47,649 nt of DNA from a virus. The position numbers and the translations under genes are program-made. Position 1 is the stretch's first letter. Each line of letters starts with the position of its first letter. The notes beneath the pieces were generated by a model that saw only the letters and a program-made list of their open reading frames with translations, was not told the origin of the DNA and did no database searches. The stretch lies in the IMG/VR virus record IMGVR_UViG_3300027782_002618, positions 1-47,649 of that record. One strand, written 5' to 3'. Positions 1 through 7,945 of this stretch are shown piece by piece.

Positions 1-12
1 TTGGTTGTTGCT

Positions 13-77
13 TTGATAGCACAGCCAACACTTTTTTATCATTGTTGTTGTAACTGGTAGCATGATGCCTGTATCAT
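13..77 (+). promoter_or_regulatory. possible promoter ahead of the sugar cassette
   Basis: TTGATA (13-18) and TATCAT (37-42) are 18 bases apart and resemble -35 and -10 boxes. A second TATCAT lies at 72-77, 18 bases after TTGTAA. Both are moderate matches. A strong Shine-Dalgarno AAGGAG (85-90) precedes the first gene. The left window edge may cut off a better promoter or an upstream gene. Confidence 0.3.
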
Positions 78-95
78 GTAGTACAAGGAGCACAC

Positions 96-677
96 ATGAA
101 AATCAATCTAGGCAGCGGTTACAAGCGTATCGACGGGTTTCTCAATATTGATGACGACCCGTTGGTTGAACCTGACTTTCTCTGTAACATTGAGAATGAC
201 AGACTACCCCTAGAAGATAACTCTGTCGATGAGATCCGTGCTCACCATATCCTAGAGCACATCGGGGAGGGTTTCATCCCCCTAATGAAAGAGCTATACC
301 GTGTTTGTAAACATGGTGCTCTGCTGGACATCGTAGTCCCCCACCACTTTCACGATAACTTCTACGGCGATCCCACCCATAAGCGGCCTATCACGGTCAG
401 CGGGATGCACATGTTCTCCAAGAAGCATTGTGAAGAGCACCGTGAAGTGTATGGCTCCAATTCTGGCATGTCGCTCAAGTTTGGGATTGACTTTGACGTA
501 GAGTCCTTTGACTTTGAATACGACCCTTTCTATCACGGCCTGCTAGACATGATGAAGCAGAAGACCGAGAACGGCACATTGACGCATGATGAGAACCAGA
601 TGTTCAGGCGTTTAATGAGGGAGGCTAACAACGTAGCACTCCATACTTTAATCAAAATGAAGGCGGTGAAAGAATGA
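96..677 (+). CDS. SAM-dependent methyltransferase (class I, methyltransferase type 11-like)
   Basis: The 193-residue protein opens with the glycine-rich SAM-binding loop NLGSG (residues 4-8). The segment LPLEDNSVDEI (about 37-47) and HILEHI (about 51-56) match the acidic and LEH motifs of small class I methyltransferases often found in polysaccharide loci. No target-recognition domain is visible, so a DNA methylase is unlikely. An AAGGAG sits five bases before the ATG. Its stop overlaps the next start (ATGA), placing it first in a six-gene cassette with sugar-nucleotide enzymes, so I infer methylation of a sugar or lipid intermediate. The substrate is unknown. Confidence 0.75.
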   Translation: MKINLGSGYKRIDGFLNIDDDPLVEPDFLCNIENDRLPLEDNSVDEIRAHHILEHIGEGFIPLMKELYRVCKHGALLDIVVPHHFHDNFYGDPTHKRPITVSGMHMFSKKHCEEHREVYGSNSGMSLKFGIDFDVESFDFEYDPFYHGLLDMMKQKTENGTLTHDENQMFRRLMREANNVALHTLIKMKAVKE

Positions 678-1459
678 AACGAATCTTAGTAATGGGTCTG
701 CCCGGTGCAGGTAAGACCACTTTAGCCCAGCAAATCCTTGACCACTTGCAAAACGAACGCAAGACGGTTATGTGGCTTAACGCTGATGATGTGCGTAAAA
801 AGTACAACGACTGGGACTTTTCCCACGAAGGCCGTATTCGCCAAAGCCTACGGATGCGTGAGCTTGCTGACAGCTACGATGTGGACTATGTGATCTGCGA
901 CTTTGTTGCCCCTCTGGTTGAGATGCGTAACAACTTTAAGGCTGATTGGACTATCTGGGTTGACACGATTGACCAAGGTCGTTTTGAAGATACCAACAAG
1001 GTATTTATTCCTCCGAAGGAATATGACTTCAGGATTACTGAACAGAAGTCTGAGAAGTGGGGTGAGTTCATTGCAGCGCATATCCTAGATGACCGCCGTC
1101 GTCCTGTGTTTGACTGGCAGAAAGAAACAGTCCAAATGCTTGGAAGATGGCAACCATGGCATGCAGGCCACCGCAAGCTGTTTGAGAGAGCATTGGCTAA
1201 GACTGGTCAGGTAGTGATCCAGATCAGAGACTGTCAGGGCTGGAACGGTTCTAACCCATTTGCTGCCAATCAGGTCAAAGAGTTCATTAGCCGTGATCTA
1301 GACCCTCTGTATCAAGGTCAGTACGAGGTTCAACTGGTTCCTAACATTGTCAACATTACCTACGGGCGCGATGTTGGATACAAGATTGAGCAGGAATCTT
1401 TTGATGACGCTACCCATGCTATCTCTGCTACCAAGATACGAAAAGAGATGGGCGTGTGA
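674..1459 (+). CDS. bifunctional kinase (APS kinase-like) fused to a nucleotidyltransferase
   Basis: The N-terminal half has Walker A GLPGAGKTT (8-16) and NADDVR (36-41), then a DFVAP stretch near 76-80, all resembling adenylylsulfate kinase. The C-terminal half carries GRWQPWHAGH (157-166) and ISATKIR (250-256), the HxGH and ISxTxxR signatures of the cytidylyltransferase/NMN adenylyltransferase fold. At 261 residues both domains are compact. The family signatures support phosphorylation of one substrate and nucleotidyl transfer to a phosphorylated substrate, but the small molecule is not predictable. The gene overlaps its neighbours by four bases on both sides (ATGA and GTGA), so it is translationally coupled within the cassette. 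True APS kinase activity for sulfate activation is one option; a sugar or cofactor role is equally open. Confidence 0.75.
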   Translation: MKRILVMGLPGAGKTTLAQQILDHLQNERKTVMWLNADDVRKKYNDWDFSHEGRIRQSLRMRELADSYDVDYVICDFVAPLVEMRNNFKADWTIWVDTIDQGRFEDTNKVFIPPKEYDFRITEQKSEKWGEFIAAHILDDRRRPVFDWQKETVQMLGRWQPWHAGHRKLFERALAKTGQVVIQIRDCQGWNGSNPFAANQVKEFISRDLDPLYQGQYEVQLVPNIVNITYGRDVGYKIEQESFDDATHAISATKIRKEMGV

Positions 1460-1848
1460 TTGTCTTTACCAATGGGTGTTTTGATGTGCTCCACAGAGGG
1501 CATATTGAGTATTTGAAGGCATCCAAAGCATTGGGGAAAAGGCTCATTGTGGGTCTTAACTCTGATGCTTCTGTTCAGAAACTAAAGCCCGGCAGACCTA
1601 TTAATAATCAAGATGACCGTATGGCTGTGCTGCTGGCGCTTCGCTGGGTAGATGAGGTAATCATCTTTGATGAGCCAACACCCTTGCAGTTAATCCACAG
1701 ATTAAAGCCTCACATCATTACAAAAGGTGGCGATTACAGACCTGAACAGGTTCTTGGGTTCACCTTGGTTAAACGGATAGTTATCATCCCGTTCCTAGAC
1801 GGATATTCATCTACAAGGATTATCAATGCGACTCAAGGGAATAGTTGA
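1456..1848 (+). CDS. hldC: D-glycero-beta-D-manno-heptose 1-phosphate adenylyltransferase-like (HldE C-terminal/HldC type)
   Basis: The 130-residue protein starts TNGCFDVLHRGH (5-16), the nucleotide-binding HxGH signature, and ends with GYSSTRII (116-123), matching the YSTTRII of HldE adenylyltransferases. Family enzymes transfer AMP from ATP to heptose 1-phosphate to make ADP-heptose for lipopolysaccharide core. The start is a GTG overlapping the previous stop (GTGA); it gives exactly the expected N-terminus. A glycerol-3-phosphate cytidylyltransferase is the alternative, but the kinase and HldD homologues nearby favour heptose. The domain is separate from the kinase, as in split HldA/HldC systems, with a cupin gene between them. 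Confidence 0.8.
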   Translation: MIVFTNGCFDVLHRGHIEYLKASKALGKRLIVGLNSDASVQKLKPGRPINNQDDRMAVLLALRWVDEVIIFDEPTPLQLIHRLKPHIITKGGDYRPEQVLGFTLVKRIVIIPFLDGYSSTRIINATQGNS

Positions 1849-2188
1849 TAAAGGTTGGGGATCTGAGTTTATTTGGGCGACCAACGATAAATACTGTGGA
1901 AAGCTGATGACCTTTAAGAAAGGCGCTAAGTTTTCTATGCACTTCCACGCCGAGAAAGAAGAGACTTGGCTAGTCCAAGGCGGTCTATTTAAGGTTATCT
2001 ACATAGACACCAAAGACGCCAGCCGCCATGAGAAGATCCTTAACGTCGGGGATACATGGCACAACCCACCATTACTTCCTCATCAGCTAGTCTGCCTAGC
2101 AGCAGGTGTGATCTTGGAAGTCTCAACTGCTGATTCTGTGGAAGACAATTACCGAGTTGAGCCGGGGGACAGTCAATGCGTATCCTAG
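1826..2188 (+). CDS. cupin-fold protein (sugar isomerase-like)
   Basis: The 120-residue single-domain cupin shows motif 1 as G33, H39, H41, E45/E46 and G52, and motif 2 as GDTWHNPPLLPHQL with a trailing histidine. These residues normally hold a metal ion. Small cupins in polysaccharide loci resemble the C-terminal part of mannose-6-phosphate isomerase or sugar epimerases. It starts inside the adenylyltransferase gene (23-base overlap) and runs 13 bases into the kinase gene, so it is an integral cassette member. I infer a sugar-phosphate isomerase or binding role; no direct evidence identifies the substrate. Confidence 0.7.
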   Translation: MRLKGIVDKGWGSEFIWATNDKYCGKLMTFKKGAKFSMHFHAEKEETWLVQGGLFKVIYIDTKDASRHEKILNVGDTWHNPPLLPHQLVCLAAGVILEVSTADSVEDNYRVEPGDSQCVS

Positions 2189-2886
2189 TAATTGGTGATG
2201 TCTGTATAGATGAATACAGATACGGCGAAATCCGGAGAGTAAATCCAGAATCTACTGCGCCGTTGTTGAACTTTGAGGATAGCGAAGAGAAGATGGGTAT
2301 GGCGTTTAACGTAGCCCAGAATCTCAAGGCATTAGGAGCTAATGTCACCCTATCCGTTAGTGAGGAGATCTCACGCAAGATCAGGTACATCGACCGCAGA
2401 ACGGGTGAACATCTACTCAGAGTAGACCATGACGTACAAGCTAAGCCATATAAAACCGGCAGTAAGTACTTTTTCGATGCCATAGTTATCTCTGACTATG
2501 ATAAAGGTTTTATAACTGACGAAGTTATCTGGAAGTTCCGTCAGAAGTTTCGTGGGCCAATCTACATGGATACCAAGAAGAAGAACTTGGCAGACTTTCC
2601 CGGCATTTACATCAAGATTAACCAGCGGGAACTGTACGAATCTACGTCTATCCCAGATCCAGAACATTTAATTGTTACCTACGGGGCTAAGGGATGTGGA
2701 TATAAAGATTCACTCTACCCGGCTAAGGTGATAGAAGTTGTGGATGTCTGCGGGGCAGGGGATGTATTCTTAGCTGCTATGGTATACAAGCACATGCAGA
2801 CTGGTGACATGGGCATAGCTTTGCCGTTTGCCAATGAGAAAGCGGCAATATCTTGCCAGAGCATAGGTGCAGTATGCGTATCTTAA
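2176..2886 (+). CDS. hldA: heptose-7-phosphate kinase-like PfkB protein (HldE N-terminal/HldA type), compact
   Basis: The N-terminus MRILVIGDVCIDEY resembles HldE kinases, followed by the NPESTAPL segment (their SPEAPVP), SDYDKG (106-111) and the PfkB signature VCGAGDVF (191-198) with catalytic Asp196. Family enzymes phosphorylate heptose 7-phosphate at C1. At 236 residues it is about 75 shorter than typical domains: material is missing after the first GANV strand (near residue 57), where the sugar lid normally lies, and between the strands before GAGD. Catalytic residues remain, so it may be a minimised active enzyme or have altered substrate range. It overlaps the genes on both sides by 13 bases. 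Confidence 0.75.
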   Translation: MRILVIGDVCIDEYRYGEIRRVNPESTAPLLNFEDSEEKMGMAFNVAQNLKALGANVTLSVSEEISRKIRYIDRRTGEHLLRVDHDVQAKPYKTGSKYFFDAIVISDYDKGFITDEVIWKFRQKFRGPIYMDTKKKNLADFPGIYIKINQRELYESTSIPDPEHLIVTYGAKGCGYKDSLYPAKVIEVVDVCGAGDVFLAAMVYKHMQTGDMGIALPFANEKAAISCQSIGAVCVS

Positions 2887-3629
2887 TCACAGGATACAAA
2901 GGGTTTATTGGCCAGAACATGGTCAAAGCCATGGCAGATCACGACTTAGATCTGTGTGAATGGGGTGATGAGTATTCCCTTTATGGAATAGATAGGGTCA
3001 TACATCTGGGTGCTATCTCAGATACTAGATGTCAAGACTGGGTAGCCCTGCGTAAACAAAACGTAGGGTATACCATTACTCTCATGGAGCGGTGTCAGAA
3101 GTATGGGATACCATTACAACTGGCTTCTTCGGCTTCGGTCTATGGCCCAAATAACACCACGTTTAGGGAAGACGACCCAGTAGCGCCAGCTAATCTATAT
3201 GCAGAATCTAAAGCTCTTATAGAAGAGTACTTCCATACTATGCGGCCTGTTGCGCCTATTCAGATTTTTAGGTACTTCAATGTCTACGGCCCACATGAAG
3301 ACCATAAGGGCGATCAGGCTTCTCCGTTTCATAAGTTCCGCGAGCAGGCAAAGACTGGGACAATTAAAATATTTGAAGGTTCAGAAAACTTTAAACGTGA
3401 CTTTATCCATGTAGATGAGGTCATCAAAGTTCACAGAAAACTTTTAATTTTTCTAGGTTCTGGAATTTGGAACGTAGGAACTGGAAAAACAATGTCATTT
3501 TTAGACGTTGCTCGCTTGGCAGCAGATGAATTTTCAGCGAAAATAGAAACAATTCCAATGCCTATTTTGAGTGGGTATCAAATGTATACGTGTGCTGATA
3601 TGACCAAATTGAATGGGATATTAAAGTGA
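2874..3629 (+). CDS. hldD: ADP-L-glycero-D-manno-heptose 6-epimerase-like (HldD), short-chain dehydrogenase family
   Basis: I chose the ATG at 2874 because the product then begins MRILITGYKGFIG with the NAD(P)-binding Gly-rich loop at 7-13; an upstream TTG at 2853 would add seven unlikely residues. SSASVYG (85-91), Y109xxxK113, FRYFNVYGP (132-140) and EGSENFKRDF (168-177) match HldD rather than a generic epimerase; the last is an HldD hallmark. HldD inverts C6 of ADP-heptose, the last step before lipopolysaccharide core assembly. The protein has 251 residues against about 310 and stops after the YQMYTCADMTKL segment, so the C-terminal helices are shortened. The last 250 bases are more A+T rich than the rest. 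Confidence 0.85.
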   Translation: MRILITGYKGFIGQNMVKAMADHDLDLCEWGDEYSLYGIDRVIHLGAISDTRCQDWVALRKQNVGYTITLMERCQKYGIPLQLASSASVYGPNNTTFREDDPVAPANLYAESKALIEEYFHTMRPVAPIQIFRYFNVYGPHEDHKGDQASPFHKFREQAKTGTIKIFEGSENFKRDFIHVDEVIKVHRKLLIFLGSGIWNVGTGKTMSFLDVARLAADEFSAKIETIPMPILSGYQMYTCADMTKLNGILK

Positions 3630-3721
3630 AAGACTGGGCCGAAGCATTAATTGCGGCGGCTTGTATGGTGGCCTTCGTAATATTTACCACGTACATAATT
3701 GCATGGAGTTGGGCGTGGTAA
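3626..3721 (+). CDS. 31-residue single-span membrane peptide
   Basis: A GTG overlapping the hldD stop (GTGA) opens a 31-residue frame ending in TAA directly before the ATG at 3722. After a short charged N-terminus (KDWAE) the rest is almost wholly hydrophobic, including the segment MVAFVIFTTYIIAWSW, so it should span the membrane once. Coupling to both neighbours supports a real gene. It opens the lysis region, so a small holin or antiholin accessory is possible; no family is recognised. Confidence 0.55.
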   Translation: MKDWAEALIAAACMVAFVIFTTYIIAWSWAW

Positions 3722-4009
3722 ATGCGTTGGCTCATCCTGTTACTGTTGTTGGTGTTGGCTGGAGCCGTAGCCAAGAATGGCTGTCACGTCAGAGAGTTCT
3801 ATGGGATAGGGTACATCATCCACAACCCGTCCGAGCGCCATCAGCAGATGGTTGCTTGGCTAAAGAACAACGCACAGTATTGCAAACCAGAAGACTATGT
3901 AGTGATCTGGAACAATCTGCCCATGTGGGCGGGTACAGCAGATTCGGCAGAAGCCCGAACTTTAATTTTGCGTGGTTATGAAGAGGCGCTTAAACGTGAA
4001 AAGAAGTGA
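3722..4009 (+). CDS. small exported or membrane-anchored protein of the lysis region
   Basis: The 95-residue product starts with an arginine then a leucine-rich hydrophobic stretch (residues 4-17) that reads as a signal peptide or anchor, ending near AGAVAKNGC. The rest is soluble, tryptophan-rich and predicted helical. Its start follows the previous stop without a gap and its stop overlaps the next GTG. Position before holin and endolysin suggests a spanin-like or lysis accessory role, but there is no clear lipobox and no recognised family. Confidence 0.6.
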   Translation: MRWLILLLLLVLAGAVAKNGCHVREFYGIGYIIHNPSERHQQMVAWLKNNAQYCKPEDYVVIWNNLPMWAGTADSAEARTLILRGYEEALKREKK

Positions 4010-4245
4010 AGATCAGTTACGACAAATGGTATCCGATAGTTCAACCTACCGCGACCACGCAGACAGATGTGTTTGCCAAGCGGGTGGAAAGGCTGGATGC
4101 TGAACGGGCAAATCAAGTACAGGTGGACAACCGGGTAAAGAAGTTCCACCAGTACGAGTATGAGATTTATGAGTACAGGATGAAGCAGGTAACCCTGAGC
4201 ATCCAGATTAACAACTTGAAACGCGAGATTGACAAACTTGTATGA
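4006..4245 (+). CDS. small helical protein of unknown function
   Basis: The 79-residue protein begins at a GTG overlapping the previous stop and ends ATGA over the next gene. Residues from about 25 onward are rich in charged residues and heptad-spaced hydrophobics, suggesting a coiled coil. No signal peptide or membrane span is seen. Function unknown; overlap with lysis genes on both sides suggests co-expression with them. Confidence 0.6.
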   Translation: MKISYDKWYPIVQPTATTQTDVFAKRVERLDAERANQVQVDNRVKKFHQYEYEIYEYRMKQVTLSIQINNLKREIDKLV

Positions 4246-4523
4246 CCAAGAAACCGATACCCAGACCAGTCAGGAAGCCACAGATGGAGACAAAGGACAA
4301 GCTGACGCTGTGGGTCACCCTCATGGTAAGCACGACCCTGTGTGTCTCCGTATTGGCTATGGTAATCAGCTTTATGTTGGGTTTGTGGGCCAAAGAAGTG
4401 GACAACGCAGAGATTTTCAAAATGATTTCACCCGCTTTTTCTACTCTTATAGGCGGCATGATTGGGTTCCTGTCTGGTATCAAACTCATGCAAAACGATG
4501 ACAAAAAGGACACTAAATGCTAA
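4242..4523 (+). CDS. two-span membrane protein, possible holin or antiholin
   Basis: The 93-residue protein has a basic N-terminus, a hydrophobic span near residues 22-48 and a second near 62-82, and a charged C-terminal tail. This topology fits small holins and their partners. It precedes the 3TM holin-like gene and the endolysin. No family signature was recognised, so the holin label rests on size, topology and position. Confidence 0.6.
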   Translation: MTKKPIPRPVRKPQMETKDKLTLWVTLMVSTTLCVSVLAMVISFMLGLWAKEVDNAEIFKMISPAFSTLIGGMIGFLSGIKLMQNDDKKDTKC

Positions 4524-5032
4524 CGCTTCTCTCAACCCTGATCTCGTTCCTAATGGGCGGTTTGCCCAAGTTATTAGACTTTTTCCAAGACCGAGCAGAC
4601 AAACTGCATGAATTAGCTCTGGCTAGGATGCAGATTGAGCGTGAGTTAGAACTACGCAAAGCAGGATTTGAAGCGCAGGAGCGGATTGAGAATATCCGGT
4701 CGGAACAGTTGGCAACCGAGAGCGCAGCCAATACCCAGCAAATCCTGATTGGCGCACAGCAAGCCGAGATGCAAGCTCTCTATGCCCACGACACAAGCTT
4801 GAACGAAGGCACATCCCCTTGGATGAAGAACCTCCGCGCCAGCGTTCGCCCAGTCATTACCTACGGTTTCTTCTTTTTACTTCTGTTTGTAGACATTGGC
4901 TTGTTTACATACGGCTGGCACAGTGGTGCTACGTTTGTAGAGTTGGCCGAGATGCTTTGGGATAACGATACCCAAGCCTTGTTTGCCTCAATCATTGCTT
5001 TCCACTTTGGTGGTAGGGCGTTTGGTAAATGA
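4517..5032 (+). CDS. holin of the three-transmembrane GTA type
   Basis: The 171-residue protein has a hydrophobic N-terminal segment (about 1-20), a long charged helical linker and two C-terminal spans, ending in FHFGGRAFGK, which resembles the conserved C-terminus of the GTA_holin_3TM family. Such proteins open the inner membrane so that the endolysin can reach peptidoglycan. It overlaps the endolysin start by four bases, which supports coupled expression. Confidence 0.75.
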   Translation: MLTLLSTLISFLMGGLPKLLDFFQDRADKLHELALARMQIERELELRKAGFEAQERIENIRSEQLATESAANTQQILIGAQQAEMQALYAHDTSLNEGTSPWMKNLRASVRPVITYGFFFLLLFVDIGLFTYGWHSGATFVELAEMLWDNDTQALFASIIAFHFGGRAFGK

Positions 5033-5505
5033 ACATCTCAGAGAAGTGCCTGCACATGATCCGCCATCACGAGGGGGTCAGGCAGAATCCGTATAAATGC
5101 CCAGCTAAGTTGTGGACGGTGGGCGTTGGGCACGTAATGTTTCCAGAGCAAGGGAAACTAAAGATAGACCAGCGGGATGCGTTTACACCACCCGCAGAAG
5201 CTATGCGTAAGCACAGCATGGAGGAAGTCAATGCAATACTTAAGGCCGATCTTGCTCGGTTTGAGAAAGGCGTGGCTACTTATTGTCCTGTGCCTTTTAC
5301 TCAAGGACAGTTTGACGCGCTCGTATCATTTTCTTTTAATGTAGGCCTTGGCACTCTCCAACGCTCAACACTGCGCCAAAAGGTACTGCGTAACGATATG
5401 GAAGGTGCGGCAGAAGAACTCTTGAAGTATTGCATGGCCGGGGGTAAAATTCTCAAAGGGCTACAGAAACGTCGTATTGACGAACGAGCCGTGTTTCTAT
5501 CGTAG
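5029..5505 (+). CDS. endolysin, GH24 phage-type lysozyme
   Basis: The 158-residue enzyme shows HHEGVR with catalytic Glu15, then Cys24 and Thr30 in LWTVGVGH. The spacing (9 and 15 residues after Glu) is that of the T4 lysozyme triad, with Cys in place of Asp. FDALVSFSFNVG and the C-terminal GLQKRRIDERAVFL are typical of GH24 endolysins. It cleaves the glycan backbone of peptidoglycan. No signal peptide or signal-anchor is present, so it should depend on the upstream holin for release. Confidence 0.92.
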   Translation: MNISEKCLHMIRHHEGVRQNPYKCPAKLWTVGVGHVMFPEQGKLKIDQRDAFTPPAEAMRKHSMEEVNAILKADLARFEKGVATYCPVPFTQGQFDALVSFSFNVGLGTLQRSTLRQKVLRNDMEGAAEELLKYCMAGGKILKGLQKRRIDERAVFLS

Positions 5506-5513
5506 GACAACCG

Positions 5514-7601
5514 ATGGCGCTTAAAAAACTTGTACTGAAGCCGGGAGTTAACCGGGAAAACACCCGTTATACCAACGAAGGTGGCTGGTATGAGTCCGAC
5601 AAGGTGCGGTTTCGCCAAGGAACACCTGAAAAAATCGGTGGTTGGGCACGGTTTTCCGTGTCCATTTTTCAGGGTGTATGCCGTTCTTTGTGGAACTGGA
5701 TTACTTTAGAAAACTTAAACCTGATTGGTGTAGGTACAAACTTAAAGTTTTACCTTGAATTAGGTGGCAACTACAACGATATCACGCCTATTCGGGAAAC
5801 AGCCATCTTAAGTAATCCGTTTGCCACAACCAACCTACTTACCCTAGTTACAGTGACAGACGCATCACATGGTGCAGTAACCAATGACTTTGTAACCTTT
5901 AGCAACGTAGCTACCGTAGGCGGTCTTGATTTAAACGGTGAGTACCAGATTACTTTTGTTGACGCTAATACCTACACAATCACATCTGCCACTGCGGCTA
6001 CCTCTACTGTGGCGGCTGGTGGCGGTACGACTGTTAATGCGGTGTACCAGATTAATGTAGGTGATGCATACGAAATCCCCTTGTCCGGCTGGGGTGCTGG
6101 TACATGGGGCGCAGGAACATGGGGCTTTGGCGGCACATCTACCTCTGCGCTTCGTTTGTGGAGCCAAAACAACTTTGGTGAAGACTTAATTTACGGATAC
6201 CGTGGTGGCCCAATTTATTATTGGGATGCTAACTTTGGCGTAAGTCCATCACCCTTTACGGTCACAATTGCTTCTCCGGGGGTGGTGACTAGCATTCTTA
6301 GCCTGTCTAATGGCACTGCTGTTATTCTTACAAACGGTGGGTATCCAGCGGCGCTTCCTACGGGGTTATCTCCCGGAACTGTTTACTACGTAGTCAATGT
6401 GTCTGGGTTTACATTTAACTTAGCATTAACGGTTGGCGGAACGCCTATTATTACGACAGGAACGCAGTCTGGCACTCACTACATCATGCCCAATGGCATT
6501 GACATCGTTGATCTGGCTAATGCTTCTGATTGCCCAATTATCCAGAATTACATCTATGTATCTGATGTAAGCCGGTTTGTATTTGCCTTTGGCTGTAATG
6601 ACATCGGTGCTACTGCCCAGAATCCTATGCTGGTACGCTGGTCAGATCAAGAGTCTGTGGTTAACTGGACACCATCTGCTACTAATCAGGCGGGTAGTGT
6701 TCAGCTATCCCACGGCTCAAGTATCGTAACTGCTATCCAGACCCGTCAAGAGATTTTAGTGTGGACTGATTCAGCCATCTATTCCATGCAGTACATTGGC
6801 CCACCCGTGGTTTGGTCTAGTCAACTAATGGGAGATAACATCTCTATCTTGGGTCAGAATGCGGCGGCACAGGCTTCTGGCGTGGTGTACTGGATGGGCG
6901 TAGATAAGTTCTATCTGTACGATGGACGCTTACAGACACTAAACTGTGACCTGCGTAGATTTATCTATCAAGACATTAACCTTGAACAAAACCAACAAGT
7001 GTTTGCCGGTACTAACGAGGGCTTTAACGAGGTCTGGTGGTTCTATTGCTCTGCAAGTAGCCTAACAGTTGACCGCTATGTGGTGTACAACTACCAAGAA
7101 AAGGTCTGGTACTACGGTACTATGGCACGAACAGCATGGCTAGATTCTGGTCTAAGGGATTACCCTATTGCCGCTACTTACAGTTATAACTTGGTTAATC
7201 AAGAATACGGCTTAGATAACAACGAGACAGGCACACCCGCAGGTATTGAGGCTTATATCTCATCATCAGAGTTTGATATTGACGACGGGGACAGGTTTGG
7301 CTTTGTTTGGAGAATGTTGCCCGATTTGACGTTTGCAGGATCAGATGCTTCTCCCACACCTCAAGTTGTTTACACGCTTTACCCAATGCAGAACTCAGGC
7401 TCAGGAACTGGCACGGCTGTGGTCAAACCTGTAACCGAGCTAACAGGTGCTCAGTACGCAGTGACTGAAGGGTTTACGGGGCAGATCAATACCCGTGTGC
7501 GTGGTCGCCAGCTTATCTTAAAGGTAAGCTCTACAAACCTTGGAACAACATGGCAGTTGGGTGCTACCCGTATAGATATTAGACCGGACGGCAGACGATG
7601 A
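5514..7601 (+). CDS. virion protein, probable P22 gp10-like tail/DNA stabilisation protein
   Basis: The 695-residue protein starts MALKKLVLKPGVNRENT and contains YESDKVRFRQGTPEKIGGW, a pattern I associate with head-closure/tail accessory proteins of short-tailed phages annotated as packaged-DNA stabilisation proteins. Most of it is beta-rich with repeated Gly, Thr and aromatic residues, as in beta-propeller virion proteins. AGGA precedes the ATG at 5514 and the stop overlaps the next gene. It follows the endolysin and heads the tail/ejection gene block. The assignment to gp10 is by pattern and position, not alignment. Confidence 0.7.
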   Translation: MALKKLVLKPGVNRENTRYTNEGGWYESDKVRFRQGTPEKIGGWARFSVSIFQGVCRSLWNWITLENLNLIGVGTNLKFYLELGGNYNDITPIRETAILSNPFATTNLLTLVTVTDASHGAVTNDFVTFSNVATVGGLDLNGEYQITFVDANTYTITSATAATSTVAAGGGTTVNAVYQINVGDAYEIPLSGWGAGTWGAGTWGFGGTSTSALRLWSQNNFGEDLIYGYRGGPIYYWDANFGVSPSPFTVTIASPGVVTSILSLSNGTAVILTNGGYPAALPTGLSPGTVYYVVNVSGFTFNLALTVGGTPIITTGTQSGTHYIMPNGIDIVDLANASDCPIIQNYIYVSDVSRFVFAFGCNDIGATAQNPMLVRWSDQESVVNWTPSATNQAGSVQLSHGSSIVTAIQTRQEILVWTDSAIYSMQYIGPPVVWSSQLMGDNISILGQNAAAQASGVVYWMGVDKFYLYDGRLQTLNCDLRRFIYQDINLEQNQQVFAGTNEGFNEVWWFYCSASSLTVDRYVVYNYQEKVWYYGTMARTAWLDSGLRDYPIAATYSYNLVNQEYGLDNNETGTPAGIEAYISSSEFDIDDGDRFGFVWRMLPDLTFAGSDASPTPQVVYTLYPMQNSGSGTGTAVVKPVTELTGAQYAVTEGFTGQINTRVRGRQLILKVSSTNLGTTWQLGATRIDIRPDGRR

Positions 7602-7945
7602 GCTTTCTTGTCACCACCGACTTTGAACTAAACAAGGTAGCCGCGCCTAACCTGCCGCTTCCTTTGGAAGACTACAACCGTCAGTACTTTGACCAACTAC
7701 TAAACATTCTGCGTCTGTACTTCAACAGGCTAGATGCGTTAACCACTCAGTTGACTGCCTCTGGCGTAGTGCCTCCTTTGACTAACTACACTGTGGCTAC
7801 ACTGCCCAGCGCAGTCACCTCTGGTAAGGGTGCAAGGTCTTTTGTAACAGATGCTCTAGGCCCAGTATTTGGGGCTACCGTTGTGACTGGCGGGGCAGTA
7901 GCTGTGCCTGTGTATTCTGACGGAACAAATTGGAAGGTCGGATAA
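7598..7945 (+). CDS. small tail/fibre-associated virion protein
   Basis: The 115-residue protein has an N-terminal helical region (LPLEDYNRQYFDQLLNILRLYFNRLDAL) and ends with the pattern GARSFVTDALGPVFGATVVTGG...VPVYSDGTNW, which I have seen at ends of phage fibre and tail proteins. The start overlaps the previous stop (ATGA) and the stop overlaps the next ATG (TAATG). Probably a structural adaptor; precise role unknown. Confidence 0.65.
   Translation: MSFLVTTDFELNKVAAPNLPLPLEDYNRQYFDQLLNILRLYFNRLDALTTQLTASGVVPPLTNYTVATLPSAVTSGKGARSFVTDALGPVFGATVVTGGAVAVPVYSDGTNWKVG

Noticed and set aside
3661-3981. 106-residue frame overlapping the 3722-4009 gene
   Set aside because: Starts at TTG without a signal, is out of frame with the coupled small genes, and has no hydrophobic or domain pattern.
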